Assembly (NCBI GenBank): GCA_032622095.1
Contig: CP136061.1
Location: forward strand, 127,360,754-127,424,753
Direction of reading: 5' to 3'
DNA from: Siphonodentalium dalli
Taxonomy: Eukaryota > Mollusca > Scaphopoda > Gadilida > Siphonodentaliidae
Length of the DNA stretch: 64,000 bases
Positions 34,819 to 45,376 of this stretch are shown one piece after another; positions within the stretch are counted from its first letter, which is position 1, and the number at the start of each line of letters is the position of its first letter. The notes under the pieces were generated by a model, which saw only the letters and a program-made list of their open reading frames with translations, searched no databases and was not told the DNA's origin. The translations under genes were made by a program, and so were the position numbers.

Positions 34819-34925
34819 CAGTAATGCCCTAAATAATCGACTCCTTAACCACAGCAGAATTATGGGTAATTTTTCAGAATTTAGTCAGAAATATGGCGTT
34901 TTGCCATTCATCCGAAAGCTCTCAG
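34819..34925. mobile_element. MAR-C left half
   Basis: Starts ACA|CAGTAATGCCCTAAATAA and stops at the palindrome centre (GAAAGCTCTCAGTG). Repeat K begins 11 bp later. Confidence 0.82.
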
Positions 34926-34936
34926 TGTAATGTAGC

Positions 34937-35185
34937 TTGTCAGTTCCTATCAAGCAATTGGCTCTTCATTATCACTGTTGGATAAACTAGGTATGTGGCC
35001 TATTGTTGACTAACCTGTACACAGACATGATGTGATGAGACAGCCTGCATTAACCATTCCAACCTTATTATTTAAAAAAACATTGCAATGGCAATAACAC
35101 TTTCTTCGTGTTCTCAAACTTGAGAAAGACTGCAGTGAAAATTGAGCAAGATAAAGATAAAGGTTTTATAAACAAGGGAGTCCAA
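34937..35185 (+). repeat. Repeat K, copy 1
   Basis: 249 bp, about 95% identical to 45377-45625 (roughly a dozen substitutions, no indels seen), from TTGTCAGTTCC to GGGAGTCCAA. No coding potential recognised. The neighbouring MAR-C is on the left here and on the right in copy 2. Confidence 0.88.
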
Positions 35186-35347
35186 GTATATGCACCTTAT
35201 ATATCAACAGAAACAGAAGTATTATATAATTATCATGAGAGAAAATTATACCAACTTTGGTGGCTAAATGTGAACCTGTCACATGAAAGTTGGCTTAGAA
35301 ATTATATTTGAGCGTAACAATGTTGACTTGATGTTGTGCCCCCTTAC

Positions 35348-35630
35348 CAAGCCCAGATATAGTGTGTCTGACATTTGCAGAATGAGGTCCCCGGAGTGAG
35401 AATTTGCTATATATCCATCAGGAAACCTCATTCTGCTGAGGCCTCAACTGCTGAAGTTCCCTGGTTGAAGTTGGTGATGCTCACCATTAGTCACCTGGAT
35501 TGTGCATTTTATCTTCTGCAACTTAGGGGATATAGAAACTGAACAGAGGGGTAAAACTAACTAAAACAATGTTAATTTGAGACTATAGATACTTCCAGAA
35601 GATGAGGCCCGAGCAGAGTGAGGTCCCCAG
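35348..35630. mobile_element. HAT-D MITE, truncated at right
   Basis: CAAGCCCAGATATAGTGTGT left. The left hairpin is worn. The sequence ends at GAGTGAGGTCCCCAG, where the right hairpin should start. Confidence 0.75.
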
Positions 35631-35955
35631 GGATGCAGACTTGCCCCTTAAACCCTTTATTACTTCCGGTGCCCCAGATCACAATTACAATTTAAACTGT
35701 TAGTCTATAAAAGCAACATGGAAAGGATAGTTGTCACCAACATGGCAGTATAGGAGAACCATCTGACTAGAAATTAATGGGTTACTGAAGCTGCACAATT
35801 TACCTGCGTCATAAAATTTACATCGCGCCTAATCAAACAGTGTCACTGCACTGTGAGTTTAAGACGGGTTAATGAGGAATTGAAATGTGCTGAACAGACG
35901 TTAACGCCCTGCTACCTTCTGAGGATAATCCCTTGATCATGTTCTTCCATAATCT
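35631..35955. other. No gene seen
   Basis: Contains CTTTATTACTTCCGGTGCCCC at about 35654, reminiscent of a hAT-like terminus, without a partner. Confidence 0.35.
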
Positions 35956-35956
35956 T

Positions 35957-36070
35957 CAACAGGATGGTGCATGCGAGGATTCGACCCACGATTACCAATT
36001 CCTTCCCATCATGCACTGGGATTAAAAGCATCTGATCCCTCCTACCCAGCTGGCCACAGCGGGCTGCCTC
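35957..36070 (-). other. tRNA-like sequence, possible SINE head
   Basis: On the minus strand it reads TGGCCAGCTGGGTAGGAG (fits a Pol III A box), GATCAGATGCTTTTAATCCC (like the anticodon arm of tRNA-Lys UUU) and GTGGGTCGAATCCTC (close to a B box). About 25 extra bases lie between anticodon arm and T arm, and the T stem pairs poorly, so it is not a functional tRNA. A tRNA-Lys-derived SINE or tRNA pseudogene is possible; no second copy is seen here. Confidence 0.35.
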
Positions 36071-36287
36071 TTTTTTCGAACACATATCAGAAAGTTTGCC
36101 ACAAAGAATGCAGGTGTGTCATTCTAATAGCGGGTTCATTAAACCAGAGATAGAATAAACCCAATGACCATTGGTAACACATAGACATAAAGCTTATGGT
36201 AAAATGATCATCATGATGATTTATCTGAAGATAAACATTAAAAGAATACCTGTAATATCATGCAGGGGTGGACGAAACACTGAGGGG

Positions 36288-36661
36288 CAGGGGCGCCGGA
36301 AACATCCAAGGGCAGGGGGGCAGAGCCTACAAAAAGGGCACTTTTCCGTAAAAGAGGGCATTTTCTCCGCAAACTCGGGAAAATAACCATAAATTCATTG
36401 TGGCAAAAATCCCTATTTTAATGGTATTTGTCGGTTTTTATGGCCGTTTTGTGATAAAATTGACAAAAAATTAATATTCCTTGTGAAATTAGTGGTATTT
36501 GGACCAAAAAAGTCACATTTTGCTATAAAAACACGAGATTAAACACACAAAAAGCATTTTCTGTCTCCAGAAAAAGGGCAAGTCCTGCCCCCGCTCGCCC
36601 CCCTTGGTCAAGGGCAGGGGGGTCAGCTGCCCCCTCTGCCCCCCCTCTTCCGGCGCCCCTG
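36288..36661 (+). mobile_element. HAT-F MITE, copy 2
   Basis: 374 bp, same length as copy 1, with only scattered substitutions. No matching 8-bp flanks (CTGAGGGG / GACATACA), so one flank was altered after insertion. Confidence 0.9.
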
Positions 36662-36939
36662 GACATACAAAATTAAGAAGGGCATTTTTCCCGATGAAAA
36701 TTTATTACGAATTTGAACATGCTTTTATAGTCGAGGGTAAGGGGCTGGAAGCCCTGAATGCCTGCCTACTCTGCAGCCCCTGATATCATGTATATCCCTA
36801 TGTGGAGCAATTAGGAATGCTTAACCCTTTCTATACTGAATGGATTATCCCATTCTGTGTCTGTCATCTGATTTTATTGCCTGAACATGCACCCATCTAA
36901 ATTTTAATAAATAGACCATTCCAATGTTATATGTTATTA

Positions 36940-37075
36940 ATTGGTTGTTTCCATATTGGCCGAGTTATGAGGTCGAGGTCTGTCGTATTGGCCTGAGGCC
37001 GCAGGCCGAAGGCTAATATGACAGACCGAGGCCTCATAACTCGGTTAATGTGTAAACAACCAATTAATTAGTATT
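36940..37075. repeat. Hairpin inside PB-B
   Basis: AATTGGTTGTTTCCATATTG...GAGTTATGAGG...GGTCTGTC is inverted as GACAGACC...CCTCATAACTC...AAACAACCAATT, around a CCTGAGGCCGCAGG centre. Likely a separate insertion. Confidence 0.8.
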
Positions 37076-37399
37076 TTATTAATTAGCAATAATTGTTTCA
37101 CAGGATGAATACATTAACATAGATATACCATTGTGTGCTTTATTAAATTAACACTTATTCCAGCAATTTTTATTCTTGTGAACTTTGTGAAGAACTTGCA
37201 GCGATTTCACAGTACTGTCAGTTTCCACTGGGAATGATATTGATAAGGATACACGTAGTTCATCCAGGTACATGTATATTTACTCCCAAAAACAGTGACT
37301 GTCCGCAATGCATCCGAAATCAACTGCAATCTATCTTCCGTCGACCCAATATTCTTTGCCGATCGATCTAATTACGTATGACGTCATTTACGTTACCTT

Positions 37400-37492
37400 G
37401 ACTTATTGGCCGCGTTTTCTACTTATTGGCTGACTTTTTGTTGCTTATTGGCCGCGTTTTCTATTTATTGGCCGACTTTTTGTTACATGTAC
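37400..37492 (+). repeat. Tandem repeat of a TTATTGGCCGCGTTTTCTA unit
   Basis: CTTATTGGCCGCGTTTTCTA and TTATTGGCYGACTTTTTGTT alternate twice. Confidence 0.75.
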
Positions 37493-37852
37493 TTATGACG
37501 CGGGCAGCGTTCTACTTATTGCAGCCGATAACCTGTAGCTAATTAATAAATACTTTTATGACTGGATTCTCCCATTCAGTCGTAAAAGTATACATTGGAA
37601 TGGTTTATTAACCATTTAGATGGGTGTTCAGGTAATAAAATCAGATGACAGACAGAAGTACAAATATTAGAAGAGCAGATTCATATTCAGTGGTGGTGAA
37701 ATGGGATGTTCAGATAATAAGTTCAACCAATGACCTTTGCTCATTTGTTGAACTTATTATCTGAACATTTTCTTTAAAGGGAAATACTCCTCAATGAGTA
37801 TTTAGCAAAGAGAGTGTTGATACACAGAATGGCATGGGAAAGGGGGGGGGGC

Positions 37853-38169
37853 TCAGCATTCAAAAATGACTTTTCCTAATGTATATACTACAACTACAAG
37901 GGGCTGATGGCACTCATCATTATGTGACTGACCAGTAACATGTCTTCGAAGTCTACACAGCAAGATGAGTTCGCAGCCCGCCCCTGGTCTAATTTGAGTT
38001 TCAGACAGCATAGAGCCCGAAGCAGCCATATTGGCCACAAGCCGCCGCCAGCCACATGAAAAAATCTTCGCCGCCGGAATTAGCAAATGGCTGAGCCGCA
38101 GGCGCATGGACGTATATGTCAAGCACAACTTCACTGTGAATCGCAAAGAACTAAACCACATTGCCCTTA
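37853..38169. other. GC-richer unique stretch before the Helitron
   Basis: Contains AGCCATATTGGCCACAAG (reads CCAATATGGCTGC on the minus strand), GCCGCCGCCAGCC and CTTCGCCGCCGGAATT. A 102-codon minus frame crosses it. YY1-, CCAAT- and ETS-like words suggest a possible promoter, but no linked exon can be shown. Confidence 0.25.
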
Positions 38170-38695
38170 TCTCTTATATATTTTGAAACAATCTGTCTGT
38201 CTGTTTGTATGTCCTTTATACAAATCTACGATTCTCGACCGATCGGGACGAAACTTGGTACGTGTGTGTAGTTTGACCAGGCGGTGGTCGTTGTCGTATT
38301 GGCGAGCCCGTGCGACGCCCGTGCAGCGCATGCGCAGACGAGATCTCGGAAACGGGTGGAGCTATCGACTTGAAATTTGCTATGTGAATGTATCTTGCGC
38401 CGGGTACAAATTGTATCGGGTCGCCGAGCCCGTGCGACGCCAGCTTCGCGCATGCGCAGACCAGATCTCGGAAACGGGTGGAGCTATCGACTTGAAATTT
38501 GGTATGTGAATGTATCTTGCCCCGGATACAAATTTTATCGGGGTCGCCGAGCCCGTGCGACGCCAGCTTCGCGCATGCGCAGACCAGATCTAGGAAACGG
38601 GTAGAGCTATCGACTTGAAATTTCGGGCTGGGTAGAGCTATCGACTTGAAATTTGGATTTTGAATAGCCCGGACAACGTCGGGCTCATCGGCTAG
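38170..38695 (+). mobile_element. HEL-G Helitron, copy 1
   Basis: 5' TCTCTTATATATTTTGAAAC then CTGTCTGTCTG. Near the 3' end three direct units of about 120 bp (GAAACGGGTGGAGCTATCGA, CTTGAAATTTG, GCCGAGCCCGTGCGACGCC, GCGCATGCGCAGAC). 3' hairpin AGCCCGGAC..GTCGGGCT followed by TCATCGG and CTAG (38692-38695). Flanked by A (38169) and T (38696). Non-autonomous. Confidence 0.85.
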
Positions 38696-38739
38696 TTGGT
38701 ATATATATTCGTAAGGATCGACTCGGCATGGTTGTTATA

Positions 38740-38838
38740 TTATCAGAACACCCGGGCCTCTCAATGTGGAATAGACTTTTCTAGTGAATGCTTTCCTATT
38801 ATTGAATAGGAGAATCCGTTCAGTATTGAAAGAGTTAA
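38740..38838. mobile_element. PB-B right-end fragment
   Basis: TTATCAGAACACCC, GAATCCGTTCAGTATTGAAA, GAGTTAA; left part missing. Confidence 0.6.
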
Positions 38839-39888
38839 AGTATAAATTGTTTATTTCGACAGGACTCAGTCCCAGACATCGCCGTCAGCCACGAACGTCG
38901 CGACTGAGCCGGCTTAGCTAGCTATAACTAGCCACAAAATTGGTTGAGCCAGCCAGCGAAAACTATTTGTCGTGGCTTCGGGGTCTAACACAGCAGTAGC
39001 TTGGCTGAATTGGTCGATGTGCAATATGAAAGGTCTTGTTAATATGCTAGGCACATTGTGTATGTACCTCCCCTGTCCCGGGGGGGGGGGGCATAGGGCT
39101 CATCAGGGTAATCATTTTCATTAGCGTCTTAGAACAGGGGCAAATTTAATCCGATAATTTAAAGCCTTATTTCTGGGAGATTTAGCTTTCGACAAAAATT
39201 TACTGTGACTGTGTGTGTTATAAAATGTCAGGTGTACATCAATTCACTTCACAATGATCAATCCAATTCATCAAGAATTTGTAAATATTCTCCGGGGAAA
39301 TATCTCAGCACAGTTGTGAACCTGAGACATGATCAAAATGAATGGAACAGATATCTCAGTCTGAATCAGTACAAGAATAAAAACATGACTTGAATGAAAG
39401 AAAAAAATGGTATCTTCTCACACGGTCACACCCAAAGAATATTTTATCAGAGGATCTCATATAACCCATGCTTTCCTGGGTGCAGGAAGATAAAATGAAA
39501 TGAGTATCAGATGGAGTCACATATTTTTTGTGTTAGAATGGCTGGTCATGCTGCCCCAGGAATTGTTTGTCTACACATATCAGATCACATGTCACAGGTA
39601 CAAGTCATCAGCGCTAAGTACCAAGCACCCCTCAGTCCATCCTAATAGGCTGGTAGTGCTATCTCCATAAAACCTGTCAGCTTTGATAGAGCTTTTTGTC
39701 AAGTGGCCAATAAGTCAAAATGTTGATAGATGTAGACATACTTCTGACACTATCGGCCTGTCAATCAGGTTCACACAGAAGAAATAGAGAGTTGCTGATG
39801 AACCAGTCACCTTCCCTCGAATTATCACTGTGTAGCTAACAAAGGAATACTATAGGGAGATATTCAAACGAAGATGGATTCAAGAACA
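38839..39888. other. No gene seen
   Basis: Unique, with a G12 tract at 39080-39091 and GC-richer sequence at 38870-39000 (GGCTTAGCTAGCTATAACTAGCC, a local imperfect palindrome). Confidence 0.4.
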
Positions 39889-39896
39889 AGCCTTGA

Positions 39897-40326
39897 AATA
39901 TTGTCTGACATTTGCAGAATGAGGTTCCCAGAGGGTGAATTTAGTTACGCTATCCCGCATGGTGGGCTAGCATCACCAAATTCACCCTCTGGGGACCTCA
40001 TTCTGCTTTATAGGCCTCACTTGTTATTGGAGACCTAGGATCAGATTGAAGTTCCCCGGTTTTGAAGTTGGAGATGTTCACCCATTAGTCACCTCGATTA
40101 TGCAATTTATCTTCTGCAAATTAGGGGGTATTAAATTGAACAGAAGTAACTGAAAACAGTGTTATTTTGAGACTATAGATACTTTTCAGAAGATGAAGCC
40201 TAAGCAGAATGAGGTCCCCAGAGGGTGAATTTGGTGATGCTAGCCTGCTGTGAGGGGGTAGCATCACTAAATTCACCCTCTGGGGACCTCATTCTGCAAA
40301 TGACAGACACACTATTTCAAGGCTTG
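39897..40326. mobile_element. HAT-D MITE, complete copy with perfect TSD
   Basis: TTCAAGAA at 39889-39896 and 40327-40334. CAAGCCTTGAAATA left and TATTTCAAGGCTTG right. Both hairpins are nearly intact. Confidence 0.93.
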
Positions 40327-40334
40327 TTCAAGAA

Positions 40335-40675
40335 TAAAGGGCGTTGGAAGCTTCTGAGGGCAATTAAAATGCAAAAAGTGACAAAATAGAGAAAATATGT
40401 CAGCAAAATATAACTTTTGCTATACACTGACATAGAATGGATCAATTTTCTTCAAAATAATATGTAAGTTCCTTTTCCTCATATTTCAGGATTTTTGTAC
40501 CATTATTGGGACCTGGAATGACATTTTCTGCCTTTCTCTTTTTATGAGTTAATGAGATCAGGGGTTTCAGAAAGTTGACCCCTCTGTCCCCTGCTTCTGA
40601 CACCCCTGTATATAAGTTATTTCTTGCCATTCTACAGAGCAAAAAAAGAACACTTTATTACTCCCTATACCCACC

Positions 40676-40710
<35 letters not shown>

Positions 40711-40899
40711 CTGGTGAAGAGCAAGAAAGGCAGCTGCCCCGGGAGACATTGTGAAAAAATATAAATTTTATTTAGTGTAACATGTCGTTATTTTTTCAAA
40801 CAGCTGCCACTTTCAAAAGGTTGTCAACCAGGCACAAGCCATGAGGTAAACGTGAGAGATATAACCTCTCTAAACTTTTTTCTCCCTTTTTGGAAACTT
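40335..40899. other. No gene; C-homopolymer region
   Basis: Contains a 31-nt C run at 40677-40707. Minus frames 40442-40749 run through it (poly-Gly) and are not genes. CTTCTGACACCCCTG near 40592 is a worn hAT-like end. Confidence 0.5.
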
Positions 40900-41038
40900 T
40901 TAATTCTTTCATGACGGGAGCATTAAATATCCTGTGCCAATGCATTCTCTTATATATGCAAGGCTTGCATATATTAGAGAATGCATTGGCACATGGTTTT
41001 CGCAAAATTTCAGGAAGCTCCAGTCATGAAAGGGTTAA
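40900..41038. mobile_element. PB-A2 MITE, single-cassette form
   Basis: 139 bp: TTAATTCTTTCATGACGGGA left, one cassette (CCAATGCATTCTCTTATATA...TATATTAGAGAATGCATTGG), CAGTCATGAAAGGGTTAA right. Half-size relative to two-cassette copies. Confidence 0.88.
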
Positions 41039-41605
41039 AAGATGAATGTCAGAGGTTAGTTTCGCCCATCTTGCTCCATTACCTGGCCATACTTGCCCCC
41101 ACATCTACTCTACCTGGCTACCTATCTGTCTCTCCTGCTTGAAACATTTGCTTTACATGAATCACTGTTTCAGGAACAGTTTCATTCATTATTTATTTGC
41201 CGGCAATTCAGTTTTCGAACTAGGTTCATCTGTGGACGGAACTGTCATGGGAGATATTAGGATGCGTTTCTTTCTTATACTGTTAAATAGTTTATCGCCT
41301 ACATGTCAGCGGTAACCACAAACATAAAGCCATTATTACTCCAGACATCATATATATAGTGTAGCTTCATCGGTGCATGGCACCATTTTATTACATCTAT
41401 TAAGGTCTCACTTTAGTATACAGGTAGACATGACCCCATCAAGAGCAAAGGGGCAGTGCAATGCCTCACCTATAGCCGCTAGTTTTAGAAATGAGTAGGA
41501 TTCAGTATGTTCAGGGCTACCGAAAGTAACAAAGGCAGGAGGGTGCAAAAACAAGGCACGATTTTTAGTCAAGAGTAAATCACAAATGCCTCTCAAATAT
41601 CCTTT
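41039..41605. other. No gene seen
   Basis: The frames at 41046-41315 and 41408-41596 show no recognised domain. Confidence 0.4.
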
Positions 41606-41802
41606 TTAACCCTTCCATGACTGGAGCTTCCTGAAATTTTGGGAAAACCCTGTGCCAATGCATTCTCTTATATAAGCAAGTCTCCCATAGAGAGCCTTGC
41701 ATATATAAGAGAATGAATTGGCCTAACAATATTTACCTTGACCTTGTAAGCAAGTGAATTTCTCTTACATATGCGAGGCTCCCAATGGCATGAAAGTGTT
41801 AA
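41606..41802. mobile_element. PB-A2 piggyBac-like MITE, copy with short right end
   Basis: TTAACCCTTCCATGACTGGA left, full first cassette, partial second, then CATGAAAGTGTTAA. Confidence 0.85.
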
Positions 41803-41974
41803 TATTTTTTAAAGAAGAAGCTGAAATTAAGCTATCAGAATGGCTACAATTATTTTGCTCCAGGAAAATATAATAGTCCAGCTTCGGTTGACATTTCAGG
41901 TTTTTCCAAGACTTTTTTATGATGCATAGAAAGGCATTTTATTACACACTTGTTCCTAGAAGTACAAGGTTATT

Positions 41975-42326
41975 GCGGTTCCATATTTACAAATCCGTAT
42001 GGAACCGTATAGAACGTACTCCATACATATCTCGTTGATGTCAAATGATGTACATGATGTTCACCTCAACCATGAAACCGGAACTATAAAATAAAAGCAT
42101 CGCACATAACAAAACAAGCCATGTGTGTGCATGAATAAACCTAATGTAAGCCTGTATTTTTTAATGCACGGAATCCAGGATGGGTGATGTGGAATAAATA
42201 CAGAACGGTACATGTGTTAATGGGTTTGTTGATACAGCACTTGTGCCAGCATGGAAGGATAAAACTGAGGCTGCACCTCTCATTCTATCCTTCTGGGCTA
42301 ACACTTGTGCCTTATCAACAAACCAA
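41975..42326 (+). repeat. Repeat E, copy 2 (5' part, interrupted)
   Basis: Same blocks as 18466, with extra upstream sequence (TATGGAACCGTATAGAACG) shared with the inverted copy at about 56220-56310. Split at TTAA by the PB-A3 element at 42327; it resumes at 42771 (CACACTTGTGTCATTCTGTA). Confidence 0.75.
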
Positions 42327-42770
42327 TTAACCCTTTACCCAACAGAACGGCCCTGTGCCAATGCATTCTCTTATATATGCAAGTCGACCATAGGTCGCCT
42401 CGCATATATAAGAGAATGCATTGGCTTAACATATTAAAAATGATAAAATTGTCAAAGAATGTAGAAAAATTGTTAAAAATTGTTAAAAAATGTAAGAAAA
42501 AATTGTAAAATTGTTAAAGAATGTTAGAAAAAATGGTAAAAAGTGTTTTTAGGCCAATGCATTCTCTTATATATGCGAGGCGACCTATGGTCGACTCGCA
42601 TATATAAGAGAATGCATTGCCACAGGGCATAACTGTAACCATCACAATGTGGTCAATGAACCGGTTCCAATGATATCCATATTTGTATGGTGTTATTGAG
42701 ACAGAAGATATTTTAGGCTGTTGAACCTTTATTTGGGCGTTTTTGGCCGTTTTGTTGGGTAAAGGGTTAA
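42327..42770 (+). mobile_element. PB-A3 piggyBac-like MITE, copy 1 (444 bp)
   Basis: TTAA at 42327-42330 and 42767-42770. Terminus TTAACCCTTTACCCAACA. Two cassettes (CAATGCATTCTCTTATATAT with GGTCGCC/GGCGACC loops) flank an AT-rich block of AAAATTGT units. A unique tail (about 42630-42755) ends GGGCGTTTTTGGCCGTTTTG. Confidence 0.93.
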
Positions 42771-42800
42771 CACACTTGTGTCATTCTGTAACCTGTTGGC
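42771..42800 (+). repeat. Repeat E, copy 2 (3' part)
   Basis: CACACTTGTGTCATTCTGTA completes the E palindrome tip after the PB-A3 insertion. Confidence 0.65.
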
Positions 42801-43054
42801 AGAAGACAGGAGGAGCTACTGCTATACTGCCTCCTGCTAAGGCGCATGGGGAGTGCATTCTTCTCAGAGCTTTTTATTATATAGTGATACCTTTCAAGAT
42901 GAAAATATATACAACGCTTTGTCATATTTCTATAGATATAAAACTGTGTCCAGTAGATGGATATCCAATGAGACTGAGTCATCAAATGCATCCCCAACAT
43001 CATAATGCCAGAATAACTGAAGTGCAAGGGGGGAACAACCTTTGAAACTGCGCA

Positions 43055-43240
43055 TACATGTGCCCTTTTGAAATACTAAAAACTTTCAAAGTGTCTGTGC
43101 AATTATGTCATTTTCCAATGTTAATATCTTTAGAAGTGCATAAACAATTGTTTTTTCAATTCAAAAACCTTTGGAATTGTGCTCACATTTGTCCTTTTGC
43201 AATTCTAATAACTTTAAAAGTGTGGGCAGTACTGCGCACA
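43055..43240 (+). repeat. Diverged tandem repeat, about 66 bp x 3
   Basis: Each unit has the pattern TGTCCTTTTGNAATNCTAAT, AACTTTNAAAGTG, GTGCNNNNA. Units start near 43055, 43108 and 43187. Confidence 0.55.
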
Positions 43241-43287
43241 TATAACTTATTGTACCAAACAAGGAAGCATACACAAGCAGGAAGCAG

Positions 43288-43662
43288 CAGGGGCGCCGGA
43301 AGCATCCAAGGGCAGGGGGGACAGAGCCTACAAAAAGGGCACTTTTCCGCTAAAAAGGGCATTTTCTCCGCAAACTCGGGAAAATAACCATAAATTCATT
43401 GTGGCAAAAATCCCTATTTTAATGGTATTTGTCGGTTTTTATGGCCGTTTTGTGATCAAATTGACAAAAAAATAATATTCCTTGTGAAATTGGTGGCTTT
43501 TGGACCAAAAGAGTCACATTTTGCTATAAAAACACGAGATAAAACACACAAAAAGCATTTTCTGTCTCCAGAAAAGGGGCAAGTCCTGCCCCCGCTCGCC
43601 CCCCTTGGTCAAGGGCAGGGGGGTCAGCTGCCCCCTCTGCCCCCCCTCTTCCGGCACCCCTG
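43288..43662 (+). mobile_element. HAT-F MITE, copy 3
   Basis: Perfect duplication GGAAGCAG (43280-43287, 43663-43670). 375 bp; right terminus has one change (GGCACCCCTG). Confidence 0.93.
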
Positions 43663-43670
43663 GGAAGCAG

Positions 43671-44508
43671 GTACCCTGCAATCATATTCATCGGGTTACT
43701 ATAATAATAAATAATAATAAAGTGGTTTGTACAGGGAAAGTCTCCAGTTAGGGTATCTGCAATTGCACATGTATTGACATTGAAGTGCAAAGAGTATCAG
43801 GTCATGGCTATTTGTTCATATCTGCAGCCAAGCAAGCATGTGACTAACATGGATGGAGTAGGCCGCAGACATGTTGACCTTAATACCTCTTAGAGCACAA
43901 TCCCATTTTTACAATCGTTCCCTGAATTTTGGTAAAGCACATCAATTCCCAAGGCTGGCGAAGGAATGGTTCAGTGATTATTGTTAGGCACACGCAACTC
44001 ATAACAGACAAATCGCACGGGCGCTTCAAAGTGGGACCAGTCCATGTTGTTTCGGACATATCTATTCACATTCAGCGGCGATCAGTTCATGTTAATCACG
44101 TTGTTGGGTGTGGCTAACCGGCTATTGTGTCCAATCGCGGCCAGCGCATGGATTGTGCGTCGTGGTAAAAACACGCTCAACGGCACATTTCCAGTTGATT
44201 GCATTATGTGGGATCAAGTCGGTCAGAGCATGCGAATATGTCTTTACCAGAATAAATCTTGTGTTCGACTCGATTGATTCTGGTAAAGAATAATTCTCGT
44301 GTTCTAACACTTCCTTAGAAATAAATAGCTGTTTTATGAAACATTGTCATTCTCATTGACATGAAATCGCTGATAATATTCGGTTAAGACAATATTGAAC
44401 ATTCAGATAGCCAAGCATTTCACTACCACAGCTAGCGAAGCCTGTGGTAGTTAGGGCTGCAGATACTCTGGCAATTATAGTCTATCAAATAACCTGTTTT
44501 ATAAAAGA
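43671..44508. other. No confident gene; two small hairpins
   Basis: Hairpins: CTTTACCAGAAT / ATTCTGGTAAAG (44242-44288) and ACTACCACAG / CTGTGGTAGT (44422-44451). Overlapping frames between 43929 and 44310 on both strands are unrecognised. Confidence 0.45.
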
Positions 44509-45016
44509 CTAGCCGATGAGCCCGAAAAACCAAATTTCAAGTCGATAGTCGATAGCTCCACCCGTTTCCGAGATCTGGTAACCAAATTTCAAGTCGATAG
44601 CTCCACCTGTTTCCGAGATCTGGTCTGCGCATGCGCGAAGCTTGCGTCGCACGGGCTCGGTGACCCGATAAAGATAAGATACATTCACATAGCAAATTTT
44701 AAGTCGATGGCTCCACCCGTTTCCGAGTTCCCGTATATCTCTCTGCAGATGCTAATAACGTTGAATGGTAAATAAACGCTCTTTATAGCGATGCGTCAAA
44801 AACAAACGCTCATTAAATTATCACTTGATTAACCACCGCAGTGCCGTTTTTTGTGACTGAGATTGGAGAATGAGTGGTCAAAGCTTGTCCAAAATGCAAC
44901 GTGGATGATCCCTGTGGGGTTTTACACTTATATACGAAATTTGAGCTCGATGGGTGCAGTCGTTTTCGATTCTATAAAGTACACATATACGGAAGTCTCA
45001 AAATATATAGTATAGA
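44509..45016 (-). mobile_element. HEL-G Helitron, copy 2 (inverted)
   Basis: Reads on the minus strand from TCTATACTATATATTTTGAG (45016) to ...GGGCTCATCGGCTAG (44509). It contains two to three GAAACGGGTGGAGCTATCGA units and GCGCATGCGCAGACC like copy 1, but the 3' hairpin is shortened. Flanked by A (44508). Confidence 0.8.
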
Positions 45017-45376
45017 TTATAACTTGATGAATACCACTGCTGGGCTGCTGGTGTGCTAACTCGGAATGTACAAAATGTATTTAAATCTAGTAGAAAAAAC
45101 ATTGAAAGGAGCAAAATTTTTAAGATGTAATTATATCAGTGCCAGACGAATAACTGGTCTCATTCAAATAAATATATGTGGAATAATTTTGAGAATTCAC
45201 CAAATGTCTCCTGCATGTTCATACCCCTGCCATCTCAACAAGTGGTTTTTGCACTGAAGCAAGTTACACCAAAGTAGAAAAACACCACATCATCAAAATG
45301 ATTTGCTTTGAACCTGTGCCAGCATATACCATTCTGCAATACTCCAATACTACGAGCAATGTAAACCATGTAATAT

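Larger units (their letters stand above)
36821..37820. mobile_element. PB-B foldback, about 1 kb, with nested GC-rich hairpin
   Basis: Left TTAACCCTTTCTATACTGAA. The arms CTGTCATCTGATTTTATTGC...ACCATTCCAATG (about 36860-36925) are inverted at about 37591-37660. The right end TATTTAGCAAAGAGAGTGTTGA is worn. Between the arms lie a hairpin (36940-37075) and TTATTGGCC tandem units (37405-37490). No transposase. Confidence 0.7.

Noticed and set aside
35957-36070. Functional tRNA gene
   Set aside because: T stem mismatched and the variable region far too long; only a tRNA-like call is supportable.
38087-38604. Frames of 140 and 75 codons rich in Arg/Ala with RARATPASRMRRPDLGNGW repeats
   Set aside because: They translate the direct-repeat units of the HEL-G Helitron.
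40567-40749. Frame with a poly-glycine run
   Set aside because: Produced by the 31-nt C homopolymer; no flanking domain.
42329-42770. PB-A3 tail as a gene fragment (frames 42243-42508)
   Set aside because: The frames follow the palindromic cassettes and AT-rich AAAATTGT units; no transposase similarity.
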